Program-made: the position numbers and the translations under genes | Shown: positions 17,740 through 27,513 of the stretch, one piece after another | How the letters are laid out: each line of letters begins with the position of its first letter | Position numbering within the stretch: position 1 is the stretch's first letter | Notes under the pieces: model-generated | Seen by the model: the letters and a program-made list of their open reading frames with translations, nothing else | Told to the model about the DNA's origin: nothing | The model's database searches: none | NCBI GenBank assembly: GCA_027186245.1 | Contig: CP114489.1 | Span: forward strand, 8,191,501-8,255,500 | DNA: 64,000 bases | Origin: Coriaria nepalensis | Lineage: Eukaryota > Streptophyta > Magnoliopsida > Cucurbitales > Coriariaceae | Reading direction: 5' to 3'

Positions 17740-18760
17740 TGATATTGGCATTCAAATAAAAGAGAGAGATCTATTGGAATTTCGATAGAATTTAATGTCA
17801 CTTATAGTCAGCTACTGAAGGTCGTATATGATTCTATTAACATTGCTCGTAATGATTTTGGATTACAACTATCATACAAGTCGAAGAGTAAATTGTTAAC
17901 TTTGCCACTACATATAAAAAATAACCAAAATGTGAAGAGATTTTTCGGCGCTTGCTATCACTTGCTATCATGATGGGCAGAGAATCATGTGATGAAGAAG
18001 ATAATCAATTACCTAACTTTTCTAATGTTCATGGTCTTTCTAGGAGTGACATACATACTCCTGCAAATAATAGTCATGAAGTTTTTAGGAGTGATGTACC
18101 TAATTTTGATAATTTTCATGATAATTATAGGAGTGACATACCTATAACTCTCTTTCATGATAATTTGCAACACTTTTTTCTTTTTATTTTATTCAAAATA
18201 TTATGGGAACATAGCTTACAACTTTCATCGTACTGTGCTCTCCAAAGAGCAACTCTTCTCAAAATCTCAAAAGATGCTGAGTACCCGAAACCGACACAGG
18301 TGGGTAGGTAGAGAATACATAGGGGCGCCAGACAACTCTCTCTAAGGAAGTATGACATGATAGTGAAAGACATCACAATTAGGATGAGGATGGAGATGAG
18401 GATAGGGATGAGGTGAGGAGGTTGATGATGATGATGATTATGATGAGATTGAGATTGTGGGTGATGATGATGAAGAAATTAAAATTTCGGGCGATGACGA
18501 TGAAGGTGAAAGAATGGAGGAAGAACGTGGTACTGGTTACGACAAACGAGTTCAATTTTGCGAATCAAGAGTACGATGATGACTTCTTCATGGGAGTAAT
18601 ACATACCAATAATTTACTCGTACTTTATTTGGTGGAGATAGCTTAGATTACATACCAATTGACGAGATGTCGCCACCATCACTGTGTATACTACATTCAC
18701 TTGATGAGATGTCGCCTTAATCACCGCATATATTGGCTATAGCTAAGGTAAATGGCCGGA
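17740..18760 (+). mobile_element. MULE (MuDR-type) transposase N-terminal relic
   Basis: Around 17760-17930 the plus strand reads EFNVTYSQLLKVVYDSINI and LQLSYKSKSKLLTLPL, the pattern of the PB1-like N-terminal module of plant MuDR transposases. It is followed by a segment with repeated RSDI/RSDV units (17950-18150) and an Asp/Glu-rich stretch (18370-18540, GAT-rich DNA), as often lies between this module and the catalytic core. Frames shift several times. The catalytic core and SWIM finger are absent; the relic stops where the minus-strand DUF1985 relic begins. Confidence 0.6.
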
Positions 18761-19759
18761 TCTTATTCCTCCTCTCTTAAACCAAGAGGTCTGCCTCTAT
18801 GAAATAGACAATAGTCATCTTCACAATTTCATTGTCCTTGTTACTCCATAAGGAAACATCGCTTTTAAATCTCTTTGCAAACTATGAAACTGTTACGAGC
18901 TTCCCACTAAGATATTTCCTCAATAAGTGGTCCTCTTTTTCTATTCACCTAATAATATAGTCAAAAGGATACTCATTACATTTCAACCCTGCGACTAGAG
19001 CAAACTTCCTCAGACCGAATCGCATAGGCTTCTTGTGCTGCTTAAACCATAACTTATGCTTTTTCTTGCACTCTGCTCGTCAGGACAATGAAAAAGGTTA
19101 CAATTTGGCTAGAGCTTTTGAGATCAGCCTTCACATTAAGAAAGTAGCCTATGCAAGTATCTCTAAAAATCTTCAATTGTCGTGAGGTGAGCTTTTTCTT
19201 TATGTCTGTAATCAACTTCTTACTTTGCTATCACATAAGTACATATCTTGAAATAGAGACCATCTACGAGTTCAAGCTCGGGACTAATTGGAGGTTAATC
19301 ACCCCGAAAATAAATAAATTAATAAATTCAATGTTAGTATACTCAAAATAAGCTAAAGAATACAAAATATACTTGAAAATTAAGAGAAACAAATGCCTTA
19401 TGTTGTATGGCTCGATGGACTGAAGGGGCCTTCGAGCTATGAAGCAGTTTATTATAGTCTACTCTATGGCTTGATGGCCCCTTCATAAGCTCATCGAGCC
19501 ATCAAGCAGTCCATAATAAACTACTTTATGATTCAAAAACATTAAAATCTCACAAAATTTGATTCCAACTTCATATATTTATTCGAAAAGTACAATAAAT
19601 CAATATTTCACATTTTAAATCATAATTCAATCAAATTCCATGAAAAAAAAAACCCCTAATTTTTAAGTTACATACCTGATTGCTCGAAGTAGGATTTTCT
19701 GCTTTTGATTCCGGCACCACTTTCAACTTCTTCACTTCACGTTTAGGTGAAGTTGCCAT
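18730..19759 (-). mobile_element. DUF1985-type (Ulp1-associated) transposon gene relic
   Basis: A probable first exon runs from ATG at 19759 to a GT donor after 19676 (MATSPKREVKKLKVVPESK...SSNQ). Downstream on the minus strand, about 19270-18760, the reading IFRDTCIGYFLNVKADL, then LWFKQHKKPMRFGLRKFALV and AGLKCNEYPFDY, matches the DUF1985 signature. This domain occurs in plant mobile elements that also carry Ulp1-like cysteine proteases. Several stops interrupt it and no protease part is visible. Confidence 0.72.
19409..19535. repeat. Large imperfect palindrome
   Basis: Arms GGCTCGATGGACTGAAGGGG (from 19409) and the near-inverted CCCCTTCATAAGCTCATCGAGCC (to 19500) flank about 45 bases. Outside and between the arms a second inverted pair appears (CAGTTTATTATAGTCTAC near 19445 against CAGTCCATAATAAACTAC near 19506). 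It lies inside the presumed intron of the DUF1985 relic. RNA from either strand could fold into a long hairpin. Confidence 0.7.
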
Positions 19760-20224
19760 AGTATCTTCCTTCTTCCTTTTTCATTAGCTTCCGTCCGATT
19801 CGAATGAGTACGAGCCATCGAGCAATTGGGTTCGCAAAATAGAGGGTTCAAAGTTTTTGGTTTCTTTTGAGATGGGTTGCGAATGAAAATTCAGAACGAC
19901 GACAATTAGGTTTGTGAATTGAAGATGATCCTTCTTCAACGGTTGCAAATTAAAGAGAGGGAGGTTTTGGTTCGTGTGATAATGTAGAGAATGAGGAACC
20001 TATATATATATTTAATTTGGAAGAAAAAGGGTAAGGAAGGTAAGGACATTTTAATAAATGTATATATTTATGTATTTTATTTAAGTTATAAAATAGAAAG
20101 AAGGTAAGAGGTTTAATTTTTAAAACATACTTTTATTTAGGGTTAAATTTTCTAATTCTCAATTTATTTATAGATAATTAAGATCCTCCTAATCAAGATG
20201 GAGTTTTGCAAGACCCCATCAATT
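19760..20224. other. Intergenic, AT-rich
   Basis: Probably the 5' leader of the DUF1985 relic and its flank. A short TATATATATATT run lies near 20002-20012. No coding or RNA gene signal seen. Confidence 0.4.
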
Positions 20225-20993
20225 TTATTAATAAGGCAAAGGATTACAATCTAAGATGAGGTAAGCCATTCCTATCTGGCCGAACAAAGTTTAACAAAAA
20301 GGAGGAGAGACACCTCATTTTCAAAGAGTAACAGAATCTAGAGAAACAACATTAGCCAAAGCATCTGCAACCTGATTTCATTCTCTATAAACATGAGAAA
20401 TGGAAATAGGAAAAGACTTGAACCAAAATTATACAATGTGTCAAACCCTTCTTAATTTCCAATCTGAGCATTCCTTCTGGATGACCTGAACCATGGACTG
20501 AGAATCACTTTCAACTAGTAAAGGAAGGATCCCCTATTCAAAGGAAGTTGCAAACCAAAGAATAACCCCATAACTAAGTTCTCAAGAATACTCCTATCCA
20601 TGGATAAACTAGTTGATTTCCTTATCTTACAATAACTAAGCTCCTGGATCCAGTTTATGACCTTTCCTATAACGTTCTCTGCCTTTAAAGCAATGCCATC
20701 ATGAATAAACCCTATTTCCCCAATCCAAATCTCCCAACATATTAAACAAGGAATTAAGGCAATGATAGATTGTAAGTGGCCATAACCACGAGTACAAGAC
20801 CACCACAACATAAATCTATTAAAGATTGGTTGAGCAGGAAGGTTAATTCTACAAGCTGCACGGACCAAACCTGAGAGGCTATTTGCCCTTCAAGGAATAA
20901 GTGTGAGGCAAATTCCTCCCTACTGTTAGCACAACAACAACACGAAGAGGCTAGAGACACACCCATCTTCTTAACGTTGCTGTCAACAGCCAT
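20225..20993 (-). mobile_element. LINE (non-LTR) C-terminal relic: zinc-binding and RNase H-like
   Basis: On the minus strand, 20993-20860 reads GVSLASSCCCCANS..., FASHLFLEGQIASQVW, the zinc-binding region (zf-RVT) at the end of plant LINE reverse transcriptases. Sequence to about 20350 contains ESDSQSMVQVIQKE and ISHVYREXNQVADALAN (X marks a stop), the RNase H-like domain that follows. Premature stops mark it as a pseudogene fragment; the reverse transcriptase is missing. Confidence 0.85.
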
Positions 20994-21004
20994 AATATTG
21001 GAGA

Positions 21005-21845
21005 AAAGCTTCGATGGATTAATTTATTTTTTAATCTTTGTATAATTGAATTTTAATAAATTTTAATTTTTTTAATTTACTTGTAGTTCAAATGAAATTT
21101 TTTAATCTTTATAATTAGATTTCAAATAATAGTGTTGATTTGATACACTGACATAATATATTACATTATTAAAAATATATTTATTATCATTTTATTTTTA
21201 ATCTCTTATTATTTTCATTTTTCTTCCTAATTAATTTATTATTATTTTTTATAATCCAACAAATTTTTAAATAAAAAAGAATTGAGGGAAAAAAAAAATC
21301 TAATCCAATTTTTCAAAAAGAATATATATCAAAATAATTCGAATTTTGACAGAAAAATTAATCAAAACAATCCAATTTCTTCACGAATAATACACTTTAA
21401 AAACATTGAACTATATGGGCTTAAAAGTGAATTAACTCGCAAAAGATCTTAATCTTTAAAGGAGATAGAGTGCTCCAAAGCTCTTTATGATAAGGTAATT
21501 GAGCTGACTCTTGTAATTGCTGACCAAGCAGATTTGATAGAGAACTGGCCATTGCTACTTAGGTAACCAAATTAGTGAGTCATTTTTTTGAATTGAATGA
21601 GCAATTTAAGAGAATAAGAAATTAATTGGGGAAGAAAGTGCAAAATATAAAAGAGCAAGGATGAATTAATCATAAACAAAATTTTAATGACATACCATAT
21701 CGGCCCATATGTCAGAAAATTAATCGAAAATAAAATATTTCATTTAAAATATAAGAAATTAAAAAATTAGTCAAAAACTACATAAATAAATTTATAAAAA
21801 TTAAACTATGTAAAGATTAAAAAGTCAATAACTTTTCTTGAAAAT
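21005..21845. repeat. Dispersed AT-rich repeat with inverted ends (copies 2 and 3)
   Basis: The left end (21010-21190) resembles 16540-16720. The right end (about 21690-21835) in reverse complement also starts TTTTTAATCTTTACATAG and contains AAATGAAAT, mirroring the left end. This suggests a non-autonomous element of about 840 bp with long degenerate inverted termini, but two independent insertions are equally possible. No transposase. Confidence 0.4.
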
Positions 21846-22129
21846 ATTATTCATTATTCTTTTATTAATCACACCTATTTTAGTTATTATATTTATCCAA
21901 GAAGGGTGTTGTTAATTCACACCAGATAAATCATATCCGGAACCAATTTCAATTTTCTTAATTGAAACCAATCTTAAGAGAAACCCTTAAATGCAAGTTA
22001 TGCAACCAAAAAATAACTATGTACCCATAAATATTCAAAGGGTAGTCCCTCCAAACTTGCATTACAAAAAAAAAAAAACACTCTCCAATGGGCTCTCATT
22101 TACTACTATAGGCAGAAGCAATGCAAACT

Positions 22130-24809
22130 CTAATCAAATCCAGGCTCTAGTCCTTTTGAGTTTGGACCCTCACTAAGGAGTTCATCATCATACAAGACGG
22201 GTACCCTGATCCTATCATGCACAGACACTCTTTTTTCTTCAGAATTTGCCAGCTTATCTGGCTGCGAAAATATGTCATTGGAGCTATCTACCACATCTGT
22301 TGAAGGAGTGCCATCACTAAAATCTGAATCTTTGTCACAGCTCTCTTTCTCAGGCCTAGCAGCTGCTTGCCTTATATTTGGTCCCCTGAACTGTTTCTGC
22401 AAAAGATAGTAAAGGGGAGGGACCTGTCACATCACTAGGTTTCACTATCTAAATTAAAAACATTAATATAAAGAAAATTAGTTTATCAGACTTGGAACGA
22501 AAGATAGTAAAATATATCTCCAAACCAGTAAGGCTTTATATTTAGTGTATCAGAAACATGTAGGTCATTAATTTGTAGCAAAAATAAAATAAAATTTTGT
22601 ATAGAAGAAGGCAAACAATTCATTCCATGCTGTTTAGTAAAAGTTTCCAGGGAGCAAAAAAAGAAAATATATACATAGATGCTAGTTGAATGAGCAATAA
22701 AATCAGTAGCATACACGCAACAGTTTCAAGATTTTTAGTTTCCCTATATATCAAATTATCAAACGAAATCGGGCTCTTGCTCCAAACTTTTGAGCGTTAA
22801 ACCCAGCCAATAAAAACAAGGCAAGAGTGATTTTGGTTTCTTTTTCTTTCAGAAAAAAATGCCCATGTGGCTTGTTCGTATTGGCTGCATGCAGCTATGC
22901 AGTCCGCTGCGATTATGTAAGAATCACTCTTTCTGGAGATATATTCATTTCCACAACTGAAAACCCCCATAAGGAGGGAAAGGAGGGCAAATCATATACC
23001 ATGTAATTTTTATTATATGGGGCCACTCCTATTTTTATATAAATTTTAAACATTAAAGAATAAAATAAAATACAGGGAGAGATCAGAAATAGTTGAATAA
23101 CCTACCTCGAATTCCTTTGCTTTTTTCATTATCTCTTTGTAGGCATTTGGTTCCCGTAACTTGATGATGTTCCATAAAATACCACCACCGTTTCTAAAGC
23201 GTCTACCATCAGAAGTCATCTGACCTCCACAAGCCTGAACTGCATCGACCTAAAATTCAGACATATCAGCCTCAGATATCAGTCCTACTCAAGAAGCTAA
23301 ACGAACAATTATAAAAATTACCGACGCCACCTATGCAGTAAATATAAACACCAATTTCATTAATGGCATAACCTTAATACTGCAGACCAGACCCTTGCCT
23401 TGGCTTATTCTAACTTTTTCCAAGAAAATAATTGACTTGTACACAGATCAGGGAACAAAATTGTACGTAAACTTGCATCCGAAATCTAAGATCATCTCCC
23501 TTACTTAAATCTTCTCTAAAGAAATCAATGCTGAATAACAATTTCCTCTGTTTTTAACTCTTGGAATGAATCCTAAAATTTGTATATTTTCATCACGCCT
23601 AACAGATGCTGAAAACAAGTGGGTTACTATATATACCAATCTTGAACAGGTAACGCATCAACCAAGGTAATTCAAAAACAGTGGATGGACTCTGACCTCA
23701 ACCTATACAAATAGCGAGGGACGAAATAGTTAGCCAGGGTACTTCACAAGCTCAGAAGACAGGGTGGGAAGAAGCATAATGGATTCTGAAGGAGAAATAG
23801 GGGAATAACATTGAGCATCAGATTCTAAGTATAGCTCAGTGACATTGACTAGAATTTTCCAGATAGAGAACTCTAAATCAAGCACAGCTCAGTTGTTCAT
23901 CTTACTACGACTAAAAAGAAAATGAAAAAAGAAACAAGGAGTTACAAAAGGGAAGTGAAGGAAGCCAAGAATGATACAGAAGGTAACGGAAAAGACCTCA
24001 CACACGCTAACGTGCTTATCAAGAATCTTAAAGTTATATCCTCTACCTCTTGTAGGTAAATATCAGGATAATGAAGATATCCAGGCTATTTTTTCACATT
24101 ATTTCACATTAGAAAGAGAAATTCCATGGAGAAACATCTACACAAATTCCCAACATAAACACGTAGGAAAAAAAAAACTAGGATATAATACCTCTTTGAT
24201 GAGATCACTTAATGCAGAAACTCCCAAACAGCCTACAGCATTATACACCATGTATGATTTCTTCTCTTTCAGATGCCTGCATGCATCCAACACAAACCTG
24301 CGAAGATAGAAAATCAAAATAACATCACAAACATAACTTATGAACATAACGCAAATTTACTGAACAAGATGAAATGCTACCAAAATATGTGAAATAGATG
24401 ATAAAAATCATACTTAATTAAAAATCCCTCATAAGTTATGCATGAATTTTTAGTAATTATAGACAAGGAATCATGAGAAAGCTACACCAGATTGCATTAC
24501 AACTTCGGAAGATAATGACCTGTTTATATCTGTGAAGTTTGAACCCAAGCCATTCATCTTTCTCTTCCTCTTTTTGCTCTTCTTTTTCTTCTTCTTCTTC
24601 TCCTTATTTGCTTCGTTTGTGTGATTTTTAGTGAGAGGCTCTTTACTCTCAATCCTAGTATCCTCACCATCATTTTTGTCCAAAGTTATCTGTAAATCGT
24701 TGTCCACCAACTCCCCTTCTTCAATATCAACCATCTCAACATCATCATCATCGTCCAAGTTATCATCGTCTTCATAGATGGCACCTAATATGCTCCCATC
24801 TCCCTCCAT
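22130..24809 (-). CDS. PHAX: PHAX-domain protein (phosphorylated adaptor for RNA export-like)
   Basis: Four minus-strand exons: 24809-24520, 24297-24192, 23249-23106 and 22396-22130, in phase, giving 268 aa. The N terminus is acidic (DDDNLDDDDDVEMVDIEEGE) and then strongly basic (EKKKKKKKSKKRKRK, a likely nuclear signal). Residues about 97-182 hold the PHAX RNA-binding domain: FVLDACRHLKEKKSYMVYNA, SALSDLIKEVDAV, GGQMTSDGRRFRNGGGILWN. The tail is polar, with SDFSDGTPS and SSNDIF possible phosphorylation sites. Animal PHAX links capped U snRNA to CBC and CRM1 for nuclear export; a similar role here is inferred. Plant homologues are shorter than the animal protein, and the equivalence of CBC and exportin contacts cannot be judged from this sequence. 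The start is the only ATG before the acidic region. Confidence 0.92.
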
Positions 24810-25529
24810 GAGGACACGAAAAAACTACAAAAACAAAAAAATTATAAAACCAGACTTCAAACGATTGATTTACAGAACCACATTAAGAAGCAGACCAAGA
24901 GAGAAGAGAGAGATAGAGACATTGAAGAGATACGGAACATAGTGAGATAGATAGAGAGGAGCACTGCGAAGCAGAGAGAGAGAAAGAGGGGAGTTGCTAC
25001 CTCTGAGTGTGTGACTGGAAGGAAAGTCACTGCCGACGGTGACAGGTTAGATACAGAGAGAAGCGCCGGAAAAGGTGATAAGAAAGAAAAAACAAGAACC
25101 AAAATTTCGTGCTAAATCAACTAAAACATAAGCTTATTCGTTGATCCTCCCATGGCGGACGAAGATGGAGCTTCAAGAACGGGTGCACTCTCCGGTTTTA
25201 GGGTTTTATTATTATCATTATTTTTTTTTTTGGTAGGGCCTTCATTGTGGGCCTGTTTTCATTTAGGCCGTTTGAAAAGCTCTCTCTTTTAGATTAAACA
25301 GAAAAGTGTTTATTTATTTATTTATTTAGAGATAAAGAATTAATTATCAAAAAGTCATATAAAATTACCAAAAAAATTTAATAAATAAACCCAAAAACTT
25401 GAAATAAAAGCAAAGAAATTAAAGATTATTTATGTAGATCCAATACAACACACAGATCATTTGAGTTTTGTTCTATATAAATTGATAGGCAAAGCAATAT
25501 GCCTTCATGATATATTTTGGTACTTCTCT
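24810..25529. other. Intergenic: PHAX 5' region and cystatin 3' region
   Basis: Purine-rich GAGAGA tracts (24895-24990) lie just upstream of the minus-strand PHAX start and may belong to its 5' UTR. A plus-strand GGTTTTAGGGTTTT at about 25194-25207 is a telo-box-like motif on the side expected for the PHAX promoter. A TTTA tandem run lies near 25310-25329. No coding signal. Confidence 0.4.
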
Positions 25530-25889
25530 CTATGCAGGCTTAAAGGAGGTGAGGTTTTTGTACTTCAACCAAGGCTTTTCCCATACAATAGCTTCATAAT
25601 TTTTTGTCACACTTCCATCTATAGTAGCAACTACAAGCTTGTAATTTATACCGGCTACCACTTGCGTCTCGCCGCGTAAGACGGTCTTAAAATTCAAGTT
25701 GGCCTTTGCTTGTTTATCGTACTCAGTCACTGCAAACTGCCCGATCTCGACTACATGTGGGTCGCTTGGATCCTTTATGGGTTGCCATCCCCCGGCTAAG
25801 AGACCTCGTCGGCTAACGGCGATAACTGATGAAGAAGGGCCGAGGAGGAGGAGGAGGAGAGGAAGAAGAAAAAGGTATGCGGATTTCAT
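25530..25889 (-). CDS. Secreted cysteine proteinase inhibitor (phytocystatin)
   Basis: An intronless ORF of 119 aa. Residues 1 to about 24 form a signal peptide ([17 protein letters not shown]). All three papain-contact elements are visible: the N-terminal GG pair (residues 33-34), the QVVAG loop (76-80) and a C-terminal PW (EKPWLKY). The helix motif is the variant IGQFAVTEYDK. It should bind and inhibit papain-type cysteine proteases after secretion, in development or defence. An in-frame ATG lies 30 codons upstream (25979), but it would bury the signal peptide, so the internal ATG at 25889 was chosen. It resembles the small single-domain cystatin-5 group and lacks the C-terminal extension that inhibits legumain. 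Confidence 0.95.
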   Translation of the reverse strand: MKSAYLFLLPLLLLLLGPSSSVIAVSRRGLLAGGWQPIKDPSDPHVVEIGQFAVTEYDKQAKANLNFKTVLRGETQVVAGINYKLVVATIDGSVTKNYEAIVWEKPWLKYKNLTSFKPA

Positions 25890-26389
25890 TGTAACTGTTG
25901 CTTTAATTAAGTTTTTTTTGTTTGGATTTATAGAGAAAGTTTGATTAGCGCCACCATCCACTTGTATGAATCTGATCATTGAGTAACGCAGTTGCTCTTT
26001 GTGATTGAGTATATTTACAATTTAACCAGTGTCGGTTACTTAACCTTTTTTTTTTTTTTTTTCCTTTTTTGGGTTTCATTTAATTTTTAAATAAATTATA
26101 AATTAATTTTTTTTTTCATTTTTTATTTTACTTAGATTTAAATCTCTCGAATAAAAATAGATTTATAACTTTTTAAATTTTATAAATTAAACTTAAATTT
26201 ATGATTTTAAGATTTTATTAAGAAATAATCTTAAAATTGGTGTGAGCTCTAAAGTGTTAAGGTTTTAAAATTAGTTGTTCAAAAGACGAAAAATCTAACT
26301 TGTAACTTTAGTTCTAAGTCTAGAAAAATGGGTAATTTAATTGAGCTAGACAACATGAAAGTTCTAGAGTGTGAAACCTTTTGATATTA
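25890..26389. other. Intergenic: cystatin promoter side, AT-rich
   Basis: Contains a long T run (about 26047-26062) and AT-rich, stop-filled DNA. No gene or clear TATA box could be assigned. Confidence 0.4.
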
Positions 26390-26960
26390 TTAAGGTATAT
26401 AATCCAAAATAATAGAAATATTAGAGATGATATAAACCAAATGATTAAAACCAAGATGGATAAAATAAATAATAACATCAGAAGCTTTTTGCGATAGAAG
26501 GATGTCTGTGATATTGAAAGAAAAGTGTTACAAGATAATTACGCGACCGATTATGCTTTATAGTTCTGAGTATTAGGCTATTATAGGACAACATATATAT
26601 AAGATGACGGTAGCTGAGATATATAGATTAAGATAGTTGTGTTGTAAAACTTGCAAAGATAAAATTAGAAAAGAAATAATTAAGAGTTATCTAGATATAT
26701 CCTCTATAAATAACAAATTAGAGACATACGTCTAATATGGTTTGGGCATGTGGAGAGGAGACCATATACAATCCTAATTCAATAAAATCTAGATTAGCAG
26801 ATAAGTAGAAAGCATAGATAAAGGGGATAGCCATTGAAAACTTGCATCAAGGCGGTGAAGGAAGATATCTTAGTTCTTAGATTAGGCGAAGATATGTGAG
26901 AAGATTGAATAATTTAGAAAATTAATATCTATATAGACGATTCCAAAAATATCAGAAATA
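26390..26960 (+). mobile_element. LINE ORF2 C-terminal relic
   Basis: The plus strand reads AFCDRRMSVILKEKCYKIITRPIMLYSSE, followed by KMTVAEIYRLR and IKSYLDISSINNKLET. This aligns with the conserved plant LINE segment where CDRKVP..LKGKFY..A.RPAMLYG.ECW is followed by a KMSVAEMRMLRWM block. Many stops show it is long dead. It is on the opposite strand from the LINE relic at 20225-20993 and is a different segment. Confidence 0.78.
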
Positions 26961-27513
26961 GACTTAATAATAATAACTTTCGAATTATGCCACAAAATAA
27001 AAGGGAGGAATCAACCTATAAACATGAGAAATCCTAGATTTTGAAGCTAAACCAAATGAAAGTAACTGATGCAATCAATATATATTCCTAAAATAATTCC
27101 CAATTACTGATTTAGCCCAATACCAAAAGAGTCAGGGCAGGTTAGGAACAAATCAAGATTCAATTTATGCATGAGAGCAACATAGAGAACAAACGAGAGG
27201 AAGTTGGATAATAGACATAGCAAGCTTCCAAACAAAAGATAAGAGTAAAAATGAAGTGAAGAAGAAAATGAAACATGGTAAATGGTTACATGTGTTCATT
27301 AATTTGATAATGAGGTGTCATGCTTAATTTCTTATATGGAGAGTTGATCCTTAATTTTGAAGTAAAGAGTAAAGAAAATAAAAGAGAAAAATAAATAAAT
27401 AAATAAATAAATAAAATCAGAAATTGAAAGACAGAGACCGAAGATAGCTAAAAAAACACTCGCAAAACTTCTCCGTCTACTTTGAAAACCCATTCTAAAC
27501 CTCAGGCCTCATC
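26961..27513. other. Intergenic upstream of thymidine kinase
   Basis: AT-rich DNA with an (AAAT)n run at 27389-27416 about 100 bases before the start codon. No E2F-type TTTCCCGC site was seen in the 150 bases before the ATG. Confidence 0.4.
27389..27416. repeat. (AAAT)n microsatellite
   Basis: About seven tandem AAAT units directly upstream of the thymidine kinase leader. Confidence 0.9.

Noticed and set aside
25890..25979. Upstream in-frame ATG for the cystatin
   Set aside because: It would place 30 polar residues before a clear signal peptide, unlike the family.
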